Assembly: GCF_018863415.1 (NCBI RefSeq) | Contig: NZ_JAHKSN010000016.1 | Span: 46,622-110,621 of the forward strand | Direction of reading: 5' to 3' | DNA from: Deinococcus aestuarii | Lineage (GTDB): Bacteria > Deinococcota > Deinococci > Deinococcales > Deinococcaceae | DNA length: 64,000 nucleotides | In this document: positions 45,983-55,263 of the stretch, piece after piece | How the letters are laid out: each line of letters starts with the position of its first letter | Position numbering within the stretch: position 1 is the first letter of the stretch | Translations under genes and position numbers: made by a program | Notes under the pieces: generated by a model | What the model was told of the DNA's origin: nothing | Seen by the model: only the letters and a program-made list of their open reading frames with translations | Databases searched by the model: none

Positions 45983-47293
45983 ATGCAAAAGCTCCTGACC
46001 CTGACCGCCGCCCTGACCGCCCTCTCCGGCACCGCAAGTGCGGCCACGACGCTGCAGTACTGGCTGTGGGACTCCAACCAGCAGCCCGCCTACCAGCAGT
46101 GCGCGGCGAACTTCACCAAGAAAAACCCCGACATCACCGTCAAGATCACCCAGAAGGGCTGGGGCGACTACTGGACGGGGCTGACCACCGGCTTCGTCTC
46201 GGGCACGGCGCCCGACGTGTTCACCAACCACCTCGCGTACTTCCCCGAGTTCGCCCGCAACAACCAGCTCGTGGACATCAACCCGCTGATTGCCCGCGAC
46301 AAGGTGGCGACGAACATCTACTACCCCGGGCTGGCCCAGCTCTGGACCAAGGACGGCAAGCGCTACGGGCTGCCCAAGGACTTCGACACGGTGGCGATCT
46401 TCTACAACGCCGACCTCTTGCAGAAGGCGGGCCTGAAGCCCAGTGACCTCGCCAACCTGACCTGGAACTCCAAGGACGGCGGCACCTGGCAGCGGACCAT
46501 CGCCCGGCTGACCTTTGACAAGGGGGGGAACAACGGGCTCTCGCCCAAGTTCAACAAGAAGCAGGTCGCCCAGTACGGCTACATGACTCCCTACGGCGCG
46601 GGCTTCAACGGCCAGACCGAGTGGGCCTTTTACACCGCCACGACGGGCTGGAAGCACAACAATGGTCCGTTCAGCACGAAGTACAATTACGACGACCCCC
46701 GGTTCGCGCAGTCGATCCAGTGGCTCGCCGACCTGAACCTCAAGCAGGGCCTGATCCCGAGCTTCCAGGAGGTGCAGGCGAGCGGCGGCGACTCGCTCTT
46801 CCGCGCGGGCAAGGCGGCGATGGTGACCAACGGCTCGTGGATGATCAGCGACTACACCTCGAAGCTGCCCTTCAAGGTCGGGATCGCGCCGCTGCCCAAG
46901 GGCCCGGACGGCACCCGCAAGAGCATGTTCAACGGGCTCGCGGACTCCATCTGGGTGGGCTCCAAGAACCAGGACGCCGCGTGGAAGTGGGTCAAGTACC
47001 TCGCCTCCGCCGAGTGCCAGAACGTCGTCGGGCGCACCGGCGTGGTCTTCCCGGCCATCCCCTCGGCCACGAATCTGGCGGTGGCTGCGCAGAAGGCCCG
47101 GGGCGTGGACTCCAGCGTCTTCGTGAACCAGGCCAAGGCCAAGGGCGGCACCTTCCTCTTCCCGATCACCGACGCCGCCGCGCAGGTCAACGACATCATG
47201 ACGAGCACCATGCAAAAGGTCTTCCTCGGCCAGGCCAAGGCGGCGGACGTCTTCAAGGACGCCAACGCCAAGGTCAACGCGCTGTTCAAGTAA
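45983..47293 (+). CDS. Sugar ABC importer binding protein (family 1)
   Basis: A 436-residue secreted binding protein. The signal peptide MQKLLTLTAALTALSGTASA ends at an ASA-AT cleavage site, and the ATG at 45983 follows GGAGGGAAAG. Mature sequence: TLQYWLWDSNQQPAYQQC, GTAPDVFTNHLAYFPEF, FRAGKAAMVTNGSWMISDY, all usual for CUT1 binding proteins. There is no lipobox cysteine. With the GH4 alpha-galactosidase next door, an alpha-galactoside such as melibiose or raffinose is the likely ligand (inference). Confidence 0.95.
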   Translation: MQKLLTLTAALTALSGTASAATTLQYWLWDSNQQPAYQQCAANFTKKNPDITVKITQKGWGDYWTGLTTGFVSGTAPDVFTNHLAYFPEFARNNQLVDINPLIARDKVATNIYYPGLAQLWTKDGKRYGLPKDFDTVAIFYNADLLQKAGLKPSDLANLTWNSKDGGTWQRTIARLTFDKGGNNGLSPKFNKKQVAQYGYMTPYGAGFNGQTEWAFYTATTGWKHNNGPFSTKYNYDDPRFAQSIQWLADLNLKQGLIPSFQEVQASGGDSLFRAGKAAMVTNGSWMISDYTSKLPFKVGIAPLPKGPDGTRKSMFNGLADSIWVGSKNQDAAWKWVKYLASAECQNVVGRTGVVFPAIPSATNLAVAAQKARGVDSSVFVNQAKAKGGTFLFPITDAAAQVNDIMTSTMQKVFLGQAKAADVFKDANAKVNALFK

Positions 47294-47297
47294 GGCC

Positions 47298-47339
47298 CGT
47301 GAAGGGGGTTCCCGGTGACGGCTGGGAACCCCTCTTCAC
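47298..47339 (+). terminator. Hairpin between binding-protein gene and GH4 gene
   Basis: GTGAAGGGGGTTCCC and GGGAACCCCTCTTCAC (about 47299-47338) form a long stem with one small bulge around a ten-base loop. It probably reduces read-through after the abundant binding-protein message; GH4 then has its own operator-controlled start. Confidence 0.65.
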
Positions 47340-47348
47340 CCCCACGAA

Positions 47349-47362
47349 ATAGAACGTTCAAA
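47349..47362 (+). promoter_or_regulatory. Second operator copy before the alpha-galactosidase gene
   Basis: ATAGAACGTTCAAA matches the palindrome TTTGAACGTTCAAA at 42950 in 12 of 14 positions, keeping the GAACGTTC core (47352-47359). It lies 28 bases before the GH4 ATG, so the same LacI protein should control this gene separately. Confidence 0.75.
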
Positions 47363-47390
47363 GCTCCCTCCCTTCCCTTAAGGTGTTTCC

Positions 47391-48734
47391 ATGACTTCTC
47401 CCAAAATTGCCATGATCGGTGCGGGCAGCACCGTCTTCGCCAAGAACCTGCTGGGCGACATCCTCGGCTTTCCCGAACTCGCGGGCGCCGACGTGCGGCT
47501 GTTCGACATCAACCAGGAACGCCTCGACGTGACCGAGCAGGTCGCCGGGCGGGTGGCGCAGACGCTCGGCGCGCGGCCCACCGTCACCGCCACCACCGAC
47601 CGCGAGCGGGCGCTCGACGGGGCCGACTTCGTGATCAACATGATCCAGGTAGGCGGCTACAAGCCCGCCACCGTGACCGACTTCGAGGTGCCGAAGCGCT
47701 ACGGGCTGCGGCAGACCATCGCGGACACGCTGGGGGTCGGCGGGATCATGCGGGCGCTGCGGACCGTGCCCGTGCTGCTCGACATGAGCCGGGACATGGA
47801 GCGGCTGTGCCCGGACACGCTGCACCTGAACTACGTCAACCCGATGGCGATGAACATCTGGGGCCTCGCGCGGCAGACCAGCATCAGGACGGTCGGCCTG
47901 TGCCACTCGGTGCAGCACACGGCGGGCGAATTAGCGGACGACCTGGGCATCCCCGTCGAGGAGATCGACTACCTCTGCGCGGGGATCAACCACATGGCCT
48001 TTTACCTCAAGTTCGAGCACAGGGGCCAGGACCTCTACCCCCGGCTGATGGAGCTGGCCGAGTCGGGGCAGGTGCCCGCGTGGAACCGCGTGCGCTACGA
48101 GATGCTGCGGCGGCTGGGCTACTTCGTCACCGAGTCGAGCGAGCACTTCTCGGAGTACGTGCCGTACTTCATCAAGCGGGGGCGCGAGGACCTCGTGGAG
48201 CGGTTCAACGTGCCGCTGGACGAGTACCCCCGGCGCTGTGAGGCGCAGATCGGCGGCTGGGAGGCACTGCGGACGAAGTTGCAAGACCCGGGCGCCCCGT
48301 TGGAGGTTCACCGCTCCGTGGAGTACGGCTCGCTGATCATCCACAGCATGGTGACCGGGCAGCCGCGCGTGGTGTACGGGAACGTGATGAACAGCCCGGT
48401 GGTCGGCGCGGGCAAGCTGATCGCCAACCTGCCCGACGAGTGCAGCGTCGAGGTGCCGTGCCTGGTGGACCGTCAGGGCATCCAGCCCACGCGGATCGGG
48501 CGGATTCCCCCGCAACTCGCCGCCCTGATGCAGACGAACATCAACGTGCAGGCCCTGACGGTCGAGGCCCTCGTCACCGGCAACCGCGAGCACATCTACC
48601 ACGCGGCGATGCTCGACCCGCACACCGCCGCCGAACTCGACCTCGACCAGATCTGGGCCCTGGTGGACGACCTCCTCGCCGAGCACGGCGACTGGGTGCC
48701 CGAGGAGCTGCGGGGAGGGCTGGCGGCGGACTGA
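47391..48734 (+). CDS. melA: GH4 alpha-galactosidase (MelA type)
   Basis: A 447-residue GH4 enzyme needing NAD and Mn. NAD fold KIAMIGAGSTVFAKNLLGDI, NYVNPMAMN, the metal-site motif GLCHSVQHT (CHS, Cys near residue 171, the alpha-galactosidase/alpha-glucuronidase subgroup) and the metal His in CAGINHMAFYLKFE. The other GH4 in the window (15914) lacks CHS. It hydrolyses alpha-galactosides imported by the preceding transporter. Own operator and start region; a terminator hairpin follows. Confidence 0.92.
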   Translation: MTSPKIAMIGAGSTVFAKNLLGDILGFPELAGADVRLFDINQERLDVTEQVAGRVAQTLGARPTVTATTDRERALDGADFVINMIQVGGYKPATVTDFEVPKRYGLRQTIADTLGVGGIMRALRTVPVLLDMSRDMERLCPDTLHLNYVNPMAMNIWGLARQTSIRTVGLCHSVQHTAGELADDLGIPVEEIDYLCAGINHMAFYLKFEHRGQDLYPRLMELAESGQVPAWNRVRYEMLRRLGYFVTESSEHFSEYVPYFIKRGREDLVERFNVPLDEYPRRCEAQIGGWEALRTKLQDPGAPLEVHRSVEYGSLIIHSMVTGQPRVVYGNVMNSPVVGAGKLIANLPDECSVEVPCLVDRQGIQPTRIGRIPPQLAALMQTNINVQALTVEALVTGNREHIYHAAMLDPHTAAELDLDQIWALVDDLLAEHGDWVPEELRGGLAAD

Positions 48735-48806
48735 GGGGCAGGGGGCGGCGGGCGGGCCTCCCGGCTCCCCGCGCCGGACCTCCCGCGGACCGGACGCGAG
48801 GAGGGC

Positions 48807-48836
48807 GGGGCGAAGGGGCGGAGGCTCCTTCGCCCC
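48807..48836. terminator. Hairpin between GH4 and nucleotidyltransferase genes
   Basis: GGGGCGAAGG (48807-48816) pairs with CCTTCGCCCC (48827-48836) around a ten-base loop, between two convergent genes. No T-run. Confidence 0.6.
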
Positions 48837-48842
48837 CGATCC

Positions 48843-49670
48843 TCACTCCGCCCCCCGGGCGGCCGGGAGTTCCCCGCGTTCCTCCAGCAGCCGGACGAGG
48901 CCGTCCACCATCCGCTCGACCTGGCCCGGCACCTCGCCCAGCGTCGCCGGGGTAAAGGCGAGCAGCCGTTCGACCTGCCCTGTCAGGTCCTCGGGCACGA
49001 GCGGCAACCGGGCGGCGAGGGTGAGCAGGCGCTTCTCGCCGGGGTGCGGCGTCCGGTTCAGGGCGAAGAGCACGTCGAAAGAGGAGGCCAGGAACTCCGT
49101 CAGGCGGTGGTTGACGGCCACGAGGTCCCCCCGCCGCACGGCGAGCGCGATCTGGTTGGGGTAGGCGCCGAACGCCCCGCGCAGGAGGGGGAAGTTGAGG
49201 ACGATGACCGCCCGCGCCAGCCCGTCCGGGTAGGGCTGGTCGGCCCGCCGTTTGAGGTCCGCGAGCCAGCCCTCCCGGTCGAAGAGCACCTCGGAGGTGA
49301 GGAGGTTGTGCCACAGCGCCGTCGTGTAGCCCAGCCTCGCCTCGTGCCGCTCCAGCAGGGCGGTGAGGTGCCTCTCGAAGTCGGCGGCGCGGCGGAACAT
49401 CACGTCGACGTGCAGGCCGCCTTCACGTTCCAGCCACTCGTCGCCGGGTTCCCACCAGCGGTTGTCCACCTCGGCGTGGGTGCCCCGCCGCCCGGCGATG
49501 GCGCGGCGGGCGGCGAGGGGCACCTCCTCCCGGCTGTAGACGTACAGGTCGAGGTCGGAGTGCTCGTCCCGGTTTCCGGCGGCGCGGGAACCGCCCAGCG
49601 CAACGGCGAGGACTTCGGGGAGGGCGGCGTACTCGGCGGCGATGCGGGCGGGGCGGTCGTGTGTGGTCAT
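48843..49670 (-). CDS. Nucleotidyltransferase-domain protein (DUF4037-like)
   Basis: A 275-residue protein with an N-terminal polymerase-beta-type nucleotidyltransferase motif, ALGGSRAAGNRDEHSDLDLY, including the GS and DxD metal site, then HVDVMF as the third carboxylate. A helical C-terminal half contains KRLLTLAARLPLVPEDL. Similar to aminoglycoside-type or MNT nucleotidyltransferases annotated DUF4037. The substrate is unknown; there is no HEPN partner gene next to it. It lies just downstream of the recombinase gene on the same strand. Confidence 0.85.
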   Translation of the reverse strand: MTTHDRPARIAAEYAALPEVLAVALGGSRAAGNRDEHSDLDLYVYSREEVPLAARRAIAGRRGTHAEVDNRWWEPGDEWLEREGGLHVDVMFRRAADFERHLTALLERHEARLGYTTALWHNLLTSEVLFDREGWLADLKRRADQPYPDGLARAVIVLNFPLLRGAFGAYPNQIALAVRRGDLVAVNHRLTEFLASSFDVLFALNRTPHPGEKRLLTLAARLPLVPEDLTGQVERLLAFTPATLGEVPGQVERMVDGLVRLLEERGELPAARGAE

Positions 49671-49687
49671 TCCCCATTGTCTCCCGA

Positions 49688-50649
<962 letters not shown>

Positions 50650-50653
<4 letters not shown>

Positions 50654-50931
50654 CCGGGAGCCTCCACCAAGCGCAGGGCGAGCACGAGATGATCCTCGTC
50701 ACCCATCGCCTCGACGATCACACCCCGGCAGACGTACTGCTCGCGCTCACTGAAAAAGAGCACGTCGTCGTAAGCGGCCGCTTCCTGCTCAGGAACGATA
50801 GACTGCACATACCTCCACGCCGAGCACTCTCCTGCCTGCACCCAGCGCCTCGCCTGCCACAGGGTGCGCTCAAGTTCCGGTAACTCCCGGGAGTCGGCGA
50901 GCGGTTGAAAGAGGTGGCGGGCGGTCGGCAT
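50650..50931 (-). CDS. Small hypothetical protein co-encoded with the recombinase
   Basis: A 93-residue acidic protein (for example [20 protein letters not shown], then [20 protein letters not shown]). No known domain recognised, no signal peptide or membrane segment. Its stop overlaps the recombinase GTG (GTGA), so the two are translationally coupled; that position is where recombination directionality factors or excisionases are sometimes found, but it has no visible HTH. Function unknown. Confidence 0.65.
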
Positions 50932-50962
50932 CAGCGCGTCTACCCTACCTCATTTTCATCGA

Positions 50963-50993
50963 GATTGACACTAAGTCGGATTAGTGCGAAATC
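50963..50993. promoter_or_regulatory. Imperfect inverted repeat resembling a tyrosine-recombinase core site
   Basis: GATTGACACTAA (50963-50974), six bases, then TTAGTGCGAAATC (50981-50993), the reverse complement of which is GATTTCGCACTAA. The inner CACTAA/TTAGTG arms are perfect. Arms of about 12 around a six-base centre fit a Xer/dif- or att-type core, and the site is 32 bases upstream of the recombinase operon. It could equally be an operator for that operon. Confidence 0.4.
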
Positions 50994-51020
50994 AAGCGGT
51001 TTCTAGAACTGGCTTCCCGG

Positions 51021-51195
51021 GTGCGCAACCGTTGATCAGGTTTGGACAGCGGTTGTGCATGTGGGGGTGGCCTTTCCATCCGACACGAAAAGCCCAACAC
51101 TGCTGGGAAGCCCCGCCACTCTCGGCGGCGTTCCTGGGCCAGGGTGTTCAGGAACCTTTCTTCCATCTTCCGCCGAGTTCCTGGAGGTGCAGCAT
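51021..51195 (+). promoter_or_regulatory. Structured leader element, copy 1, upstream of ugd
   Basis: Hairpin TGCGCAACCG (51022-51031) / CGGTTGTGCA (51050-51059) with the 18-base loop TTGATCAGGTTTGGACAG, then GTGGGGGTG, an AAAAGCCCAACACTGC block, a second hairpin GTTCCTG/CAGGAAC and CCTGGAGGTGCAGCAT (51180-51195). The same ordered blocks occur in inverted orientation before the other polysaccharide operon (57747-57928). The one stem difference (C to T in the right arm) keeps a G-U pair. It reads toward ugd, about 240 bases upstream of its ATG. An RNA or operator role is inferred. Confidence 0.65.
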
Positions 51196-51434
51196 TCATC
51201 GACCGTTTCTCTTAAGCTTCACCTTGCGAGAAGTTCGACCAGAGCCCCTCCGCGGAGCGCGGGGTCTGACTCAGCCTCTCGGGCTGGGCAACACGAGGGC
51301 ACGGCTGCACGCAAGAATTGGCAGATCTCCAACGACTTGCTCCTGGAAACCGGCTGAACCCCTCATTCTCGACCTTTCGTGGAGCCGCTTGCTCCTTTCT
51401 CCTTTCCCCGTTGCCTTGGCACAGGAGTCATGAC

Positions 51435-52811
51435 ATGCAAAATTCTTCCGCTTTACAGGTTGCCATCGTGGGCACGGGCTACGTGGGCCTGACCACCGGG
51501 GTCGCCCTGGCCCACCTGGGCCATACCGTCGTCGGCGTCGACCAGGACCCCGGCAAGGTCCAGATGCTCCGGGAAGGTCGCAGCCCCATCCACGAGGTGC
51601 ATCTCGAAGACCTGCTGAGGGCCTCCGGCGAGCAGCTGCGCTTCACCACTCACCTGAGTGAGGGCCTCCAGGGTGCCGACGTCGCCATCATCGCGGTCGG
51701 CACGCCACCCAAGCCCAACGGCGAGGCCGACACCCGCTATGTCGAGGCCGTCGCCCGCGAGATCGCCCAGCACCTGACCGAGGGACAGCGGCTGGTGGTC
51801 GTCGTCAAGTCCACCGTGCCCATCGGCAGTAATCAGCGCGTCGCCTCGGTGATCGCCCGGGTGCTGCGCGAGCGGCAGGTCCAGGCCCACGTGAGCTTTG
51901 CCTCCAACCCCGAGTTCCTGCGCGAGGGCATGGCCCTCTACGACACCTTCTACCCCGACCGCATCGTCGTCGGCACGGCTGATGACCACGCCACCACTGT
52001 CTTGCGCCAGCTTTACCGTCCGCTGCTTGAACAGACCTTCACGCCGCCCCCCGGTCTCCCCCGCCCCTCTGCTTTTCCTCTCCCGCCGCTGGTCACCACC
52101 GACACGACGAGTGCGGAGATGATCAAATACGCGGCCAACGCCTTCCTCGCCACCAAGATCAGCTTCATCAACGAGATTGCCGGGCTGTGCGAGCGCGTCG
52201 GGGCGGACGTGACCGAGGTCGCCCGTGGCATGGGGCTGGATACCCGGATCGGGTCGCGCTTCCTGCAAGCCGGGCTGGGGTGGGGGGGAAGCTGCTTTCC
52301 CAAGGACACCCAGGCGTTGCAGGCGGTGGCCGCCGAGTACGGCTACACCATGCCGATCATCCAGGCGGCCCGCGACGTGAACGCACGGCAGCGGAAACTG
52401 ATGGTCGAGAAGCTCCAGCGCACCCTCAAGGTGCTGCGCGGGCGGACGGTGGCGGTGCTGGGGCTGGCCTTCAAGCCCGGTACCGACGACGTGCGCGACT
52501 CGGCGGGCATGGACGTGCTGCGGATGCTGCTGGAGTGTGACGTGCATCTGCGGGCGTATGACCCGGTGGCGCTCGACGCTGCTCAACGGGCATTGCCGGA
52601 CATGGAGGTGGACTGGGCCTACACGGCACAGGAGGCGTTGGAGGGGGCTGATGCCGTGCTGATCGCCACCGAGTGGGAGGAATTTCAGACGCTGGACTGG
52701 GCGGTGCTGGCCACCCGGATGCGCACGCCAGTGGTGGTGGACGGCCGTAACGTCCTGAATCCGGCGGCCTTGCGCGCCGCCGGATTCACCTACGTGGGGG
52801 TCGGCCGGTGA
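51435..52811 (+). CDS. ugd: UDP-glucose 6-dehydrogenase
   Basis: A 458-residue enzyme oxidising UDP-glucose to UDP-glucuronate with two NAD. NAD-binding VAIVGTGYVGLTTGVALAHL, KSTVPIGSN, SNPEFLREGMA, the central EMIKYAANAFLATKISFINE and the catalytic Cys in GWGGSCFPKDTQAL (about residue 286); C-terminal VLGLAFKPGTDDVRDSAG. The ATG at 51435 is chosen after CAGGAG; another ATG at 51430 is out of frame. First gene of the left polysaccharide operon, overlapped by the epimerase gene. Confidence 0.97.
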   Translation: MQNSSALQVAIVGTGYVGLTTGVALAHLGHTVVGVDQDPGKVQMLREGRSPIHEVHLEDLLRASGEQLRFTTHLSEGLQGADVAIIAVGTPPKPNGEADTRYVEAVAREIAQHLTEGQRLVVVVKSTVPIGSNQRVASVIARVLRERQVQAHVSFASNPEFLREGMALYDTFYPDRIVVGTADDHATTVLRQLYRPLLEQTFTPPPGLPRPSAFPLPPLVTTDTTSAEMIKYAANAFLATKISFINEIAGLCERVGADVTEVARGMGLDTRIGSRFLQAGLGWGGSCFPKDTQALQAVAAEYGYTMPIIQAARDVNARQRKLMVEKLQRTLKVLRGRTVAVLGLAFKPGTDDVRDSAGMDVLRMLLECDVHLRAYDPVALDAAQRALPDMEVDWAYTAQEALEGADAVLIATEWEEFQTLDWAVLATRMRTPVVVDGRNVLNPAALRAAGFTYVGVGR

Positions 52812-53773
52812 AACGGGCCCTGGTGACGGGCGGCGCCGGGTTCATCGGCTCGCATCTCGTGGACCGTCTGCTCGCCGAGGGCTGGCAGGTTTGTGTGGTG
52901 GACAACTTCGATCCCTTCTACCCTCGGCGGATCAAAGAGCAGAACATCGCCGCCCACCGTGCCCACCCCAACTACCGGCTACACGAATTTGACCTCCGTG
53001 ATCTGGACGCCATGCGCGCGGCGCTGAGCGGCGCGTACGACGTGATCGTCCACCTCGCCGCCCGCGCAGGGGTCAGACCGAGCATCGAAGACCCCCTCGG
53101 CTATCAGGACGTCAACGTGCGCGGCACCCAGAATCTGCTCGAACTGGCGCGCGAGTGGGGGGTAGGACAATTCGTGTTCGCGTCAAGCAGCAGCGTCTAT
53201 GGAGTGAACCCGAATGTGCCGTGGCGGGAAGACGACCCTGTGCTCCAGCCCATCAGCCCCTACGCCAGCACCAAGGTCAGCGGCGAGTTGCTGGGGCACG
53301 TGTATAGCCACCTGTACGGTATCCGCTTCGTGGGGCTGCGCTTCTTCACGGTGTATGGGCCGAGGCAGCGCCCGGACCTGGCGATCCACAAGTTCGCGCG
53401 ACTGATGCTGGAGGGCAAACCCCTTCCCGTGTTCGGGGACGGCGGCACCCGGCGCGACTACACGTACATCGACGACATCATCCAGGGGGTGCGGGCGAGC
53501 ATGGAGTACGACGGCAGCCGGTATGAGGTGATCAACCTGGGGAACAACCAGACGGTGAGCCTGCTGGAGATGATCCAGGGGTTGGAGGAGGCGCTGGGCG
53601 TGCAGGCCAAGATCGAGTGGCTCCCCGAGCAGCCCGGCGATGTGCCCCAGACCTGGGCGAGTGTCGAGAAGGCCAATGCCCTCTTCGGTTATGCCCCCAC
53701 CCAGAAGTTCTCAAAAGGCGTGCGCGAATTCGCCACTTGGTTGGCCCAAACGGGTGAGCGGACTTCGGCGTAA
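52808..53773 (+). CDS. NAD-dependent epimerase, probable UDP-glucuronate 4-epimerase
   Basis: A 321-residue extended SDR. NAD motif VTGGAGFIGSHLVDRL, substrate region FDPFYPRRIKEQNI, catalytic SSSSVYG, the YASTK pair (Tyr near residue 152) and RFFTVYGPRQRPDLA, the last being typical of the CapI/UDP-glucuronate 4-epimerase group. GTG start overlapping the ugd stop by four bases. Together they supply UDP-glucuronate and UDP-galacturonate for the polysaccharide. Assignment over UDP-glucose 4-epimerase rests on these motifs and the ugd partner. Confidence 0.9.
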   Translation: MKRALVTGGAGFIGSHLVDRLLAEGWQVCVVDNFDPFYPRRIKEQNIAAHRAHPNYRLHEFDLRDLDAMRAALSGAYDVIVHLAARAGVRPSIEDPLGYQDVNVRGTQNLLELAREWGVGQFVFASSSSVYGVNPNVPWREDDPVLQPISPYASTKVSGELLGHVYSHLYGIRFVGLRFFTVYGPRQRPDLAIHKFARLMLEGKPLPVFGDGGTRRDYTYIDDIIQGVRASMEYDGSRYEVINLGNNQTVSLLEMIQGLEEALGVQAKIEWLPEQPGDVPQTWASVEKANALFGYAPTQKFSKGVREFATWLAQTGERTSA

Positions 53774-53813
53774 GACACGAAGGGTCAAGGCGGAGGATAA
53801 AGTTTTCACTGAA

Positions 53814-53868
53814 CAGGGCCGGGGCGGTGGGTGATCTGAGATTCAGGTCGTCCACCGCCCCGGCCCTG
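53814..53868. terminator. Long perfect hairpin between the convergent polysaccharide operons
   Basis: CAGGGCCGGGGCGGTGG (53814-53830) pairs perfectly with 53852-53868, a 17-base stem around 21 bases. No T-run, but its place between convergent operons suggests a shared 3' end or transcription barrier. Confidence 0.7.
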
Positions 53869-53918
53869 GGAGATCCCGCCGTGAACTACGCGGGGTCCAC
53901 GGCGGTCCGGGCGAATCC

Positions 53919-55190
53919 TCAGGTGGCGGGAGGCTTCCTCTCGCCGACGGGGGCCTGACCTGGCCGGCCGGGCTGGCGTTTGCTCAGGGCGCGGGCGTAG
54001 GCGGCTTCCAGTTGGGGAACCTGGTACTCCCAGGAGAGGGCGCGGCGCATCCGCTCCTGCCCGATCTCTCCCATGCGGGCCCGGCGTTTGGGGTCAGCGA
54101 GAAGGTCGAGAATCTTCGCGGCGAAGTCCGTCTCCTCGTTGGGACGGGCGTACACGGACGCGTCGCCTGCCGAATAGCGTCCCTCGGTGAGGTCGAACTG
54201 CACGATGGGTTTGCCGAGCGCCATGTACTCCAACACCTTGTTCATCGTGGAGATGTCATTCATTGGGTTCTTTGGATCGGGTCCCACACACAGGTCACAG
54301 GCGGTCAACCGTTCAAGAAGCTCGGCCTGGTCGGTCACCATGCCGGTGAACTCCACGTAGGGGTCGAGTCCCATTCTGGTGCACATGACGCGCAGCTCCT
54401 CCAGCGAGGTGCCGCCGCCAATGATCATGAACTTGATGTCGGTGCGGCCCGAGTCCACGATGAGCCGCGCGACGCGCAGCAGGTAGTCGAGTCCATCTTG
54501 AGCGCCGATCACACCAACATATCCCACGAGGTACCGGAAGCCCGCCCGGTGGTGCTCCCCACCGGGGCGCGGCCGGAAGCGGTCGAGGCGCGGGCCGCTG
54601 CGCACGACGAAGACGTCCTCCGGGCGCTTACCACCCCGGCGCAACGCCAGCCGCTTGAACGACTCGTTCGTGGAGATCACCACGTCGGCGAGGGCGTACG
54701 TCAGGCGCTCGGCGATGAGCAGGCCCCGGTAAGGCAGGTCGCGCCGCCCGAACTTGGCGAGGTAGACCTCCGGGTTCACGTCGTGCTGGTCGAAGATGAA
54801 GCGGGTGCCGAACAACAGCTTGAAGGGGAGCGCGACGAGGAAGATCAAATCCGGCGGGTTGCAGGCGTGGATGACGTCGAAGCCCCGCTCGCGCCGCACC
54901 CGCCACGCCAGCCGCATCTCATGCGCGAGCGCCACGGCGTATTCGCGCACGAAGTCGAGCCCCCGGTGCCCTTCGGGCGGCTGCGGGTGGCGGTAGACGG
55001 CGATGCCGTCGATGACCTCGAAGGGCGCCGTGTGCTCCCGCCCGACCGGACAGATGACAGAGACCGAGTAGCCCGCGTCGCGCAGGGTCGTCGCCTCCAT
55101 CCACACCCGCCGGTCGAAGGGCACCGGCAAGTTCTCCACGATGATCAGGACCCGGCGCCCGGCGTTGCCCCGTCCTCCACGGGCGCTCAC
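53919..55190 (-). CDS. GT4 glycosyltransferase (last gene of right polysaccharide operon)
   Basis: A 423-residue GT-B enzyme. It starts at a GTG (55190) with AGAGGT upstream; the longer frame to 55454 is shadow. N-terminal VLIIVENLPVPFDRRVWMEA, a hallmark of exopolysaccharide GT4 proteins of the WbuB type, VIHACNPPDLIFLVA, QHDVNPEVY, then VGYVGVIGAQDGLDYLLRVA and the nucleotide-sugar segment MNKVLEYMALGKPIVQFD. It adds one sugar to the lipid-linked repeat unit on the cytosolic face. Third in order after two other GT4 genes transcribed from 57.6 kb. Confidence 0.92.
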   Translation of the reverse strand: MSARGGRGNAGRRVLIIVENLPVPFDRRVWMEATTLRDAGYSVSVICPVGREHTAPFEVIDGIAVYRHPQPPEGHRGLDFVREYAVALAHEMRLAWRVRRERGFDVIHACNPPDLIFLVALPFKLLFGTRFIFDQHDVNPEVYLAKFGRRDLPYRGLLIAERLTYALADVVISTNESFKRLALRRGGKRPEDVFVVRSGPRLDRFRPRPGGEHHRAGFRYLVGYVGVIGAQDGLDYLLRVARLIVDSGRTDIKFMIIGGGTSLEELRVMCTRMGLDPYVEFTGMVTDQAELLERLTACDLCVGPDPKNPMNDISTMNKVLEYMALGKPIVQFDLTEGRYSAGDASVYARPNEETDFAAKILDLLADPKRRARMGEIGQERMRRALSWEYQVPQLEAAYARALSKRQPGRPGQAPVGERKPPAT

Positions 55191-55263
55191 GACATGACCT
55201 CTGCGTTCGGGTTCTGAACTTGTGACCGGACCTCCGGCTTGCCGGAACCGTAAGCAGCTACGT

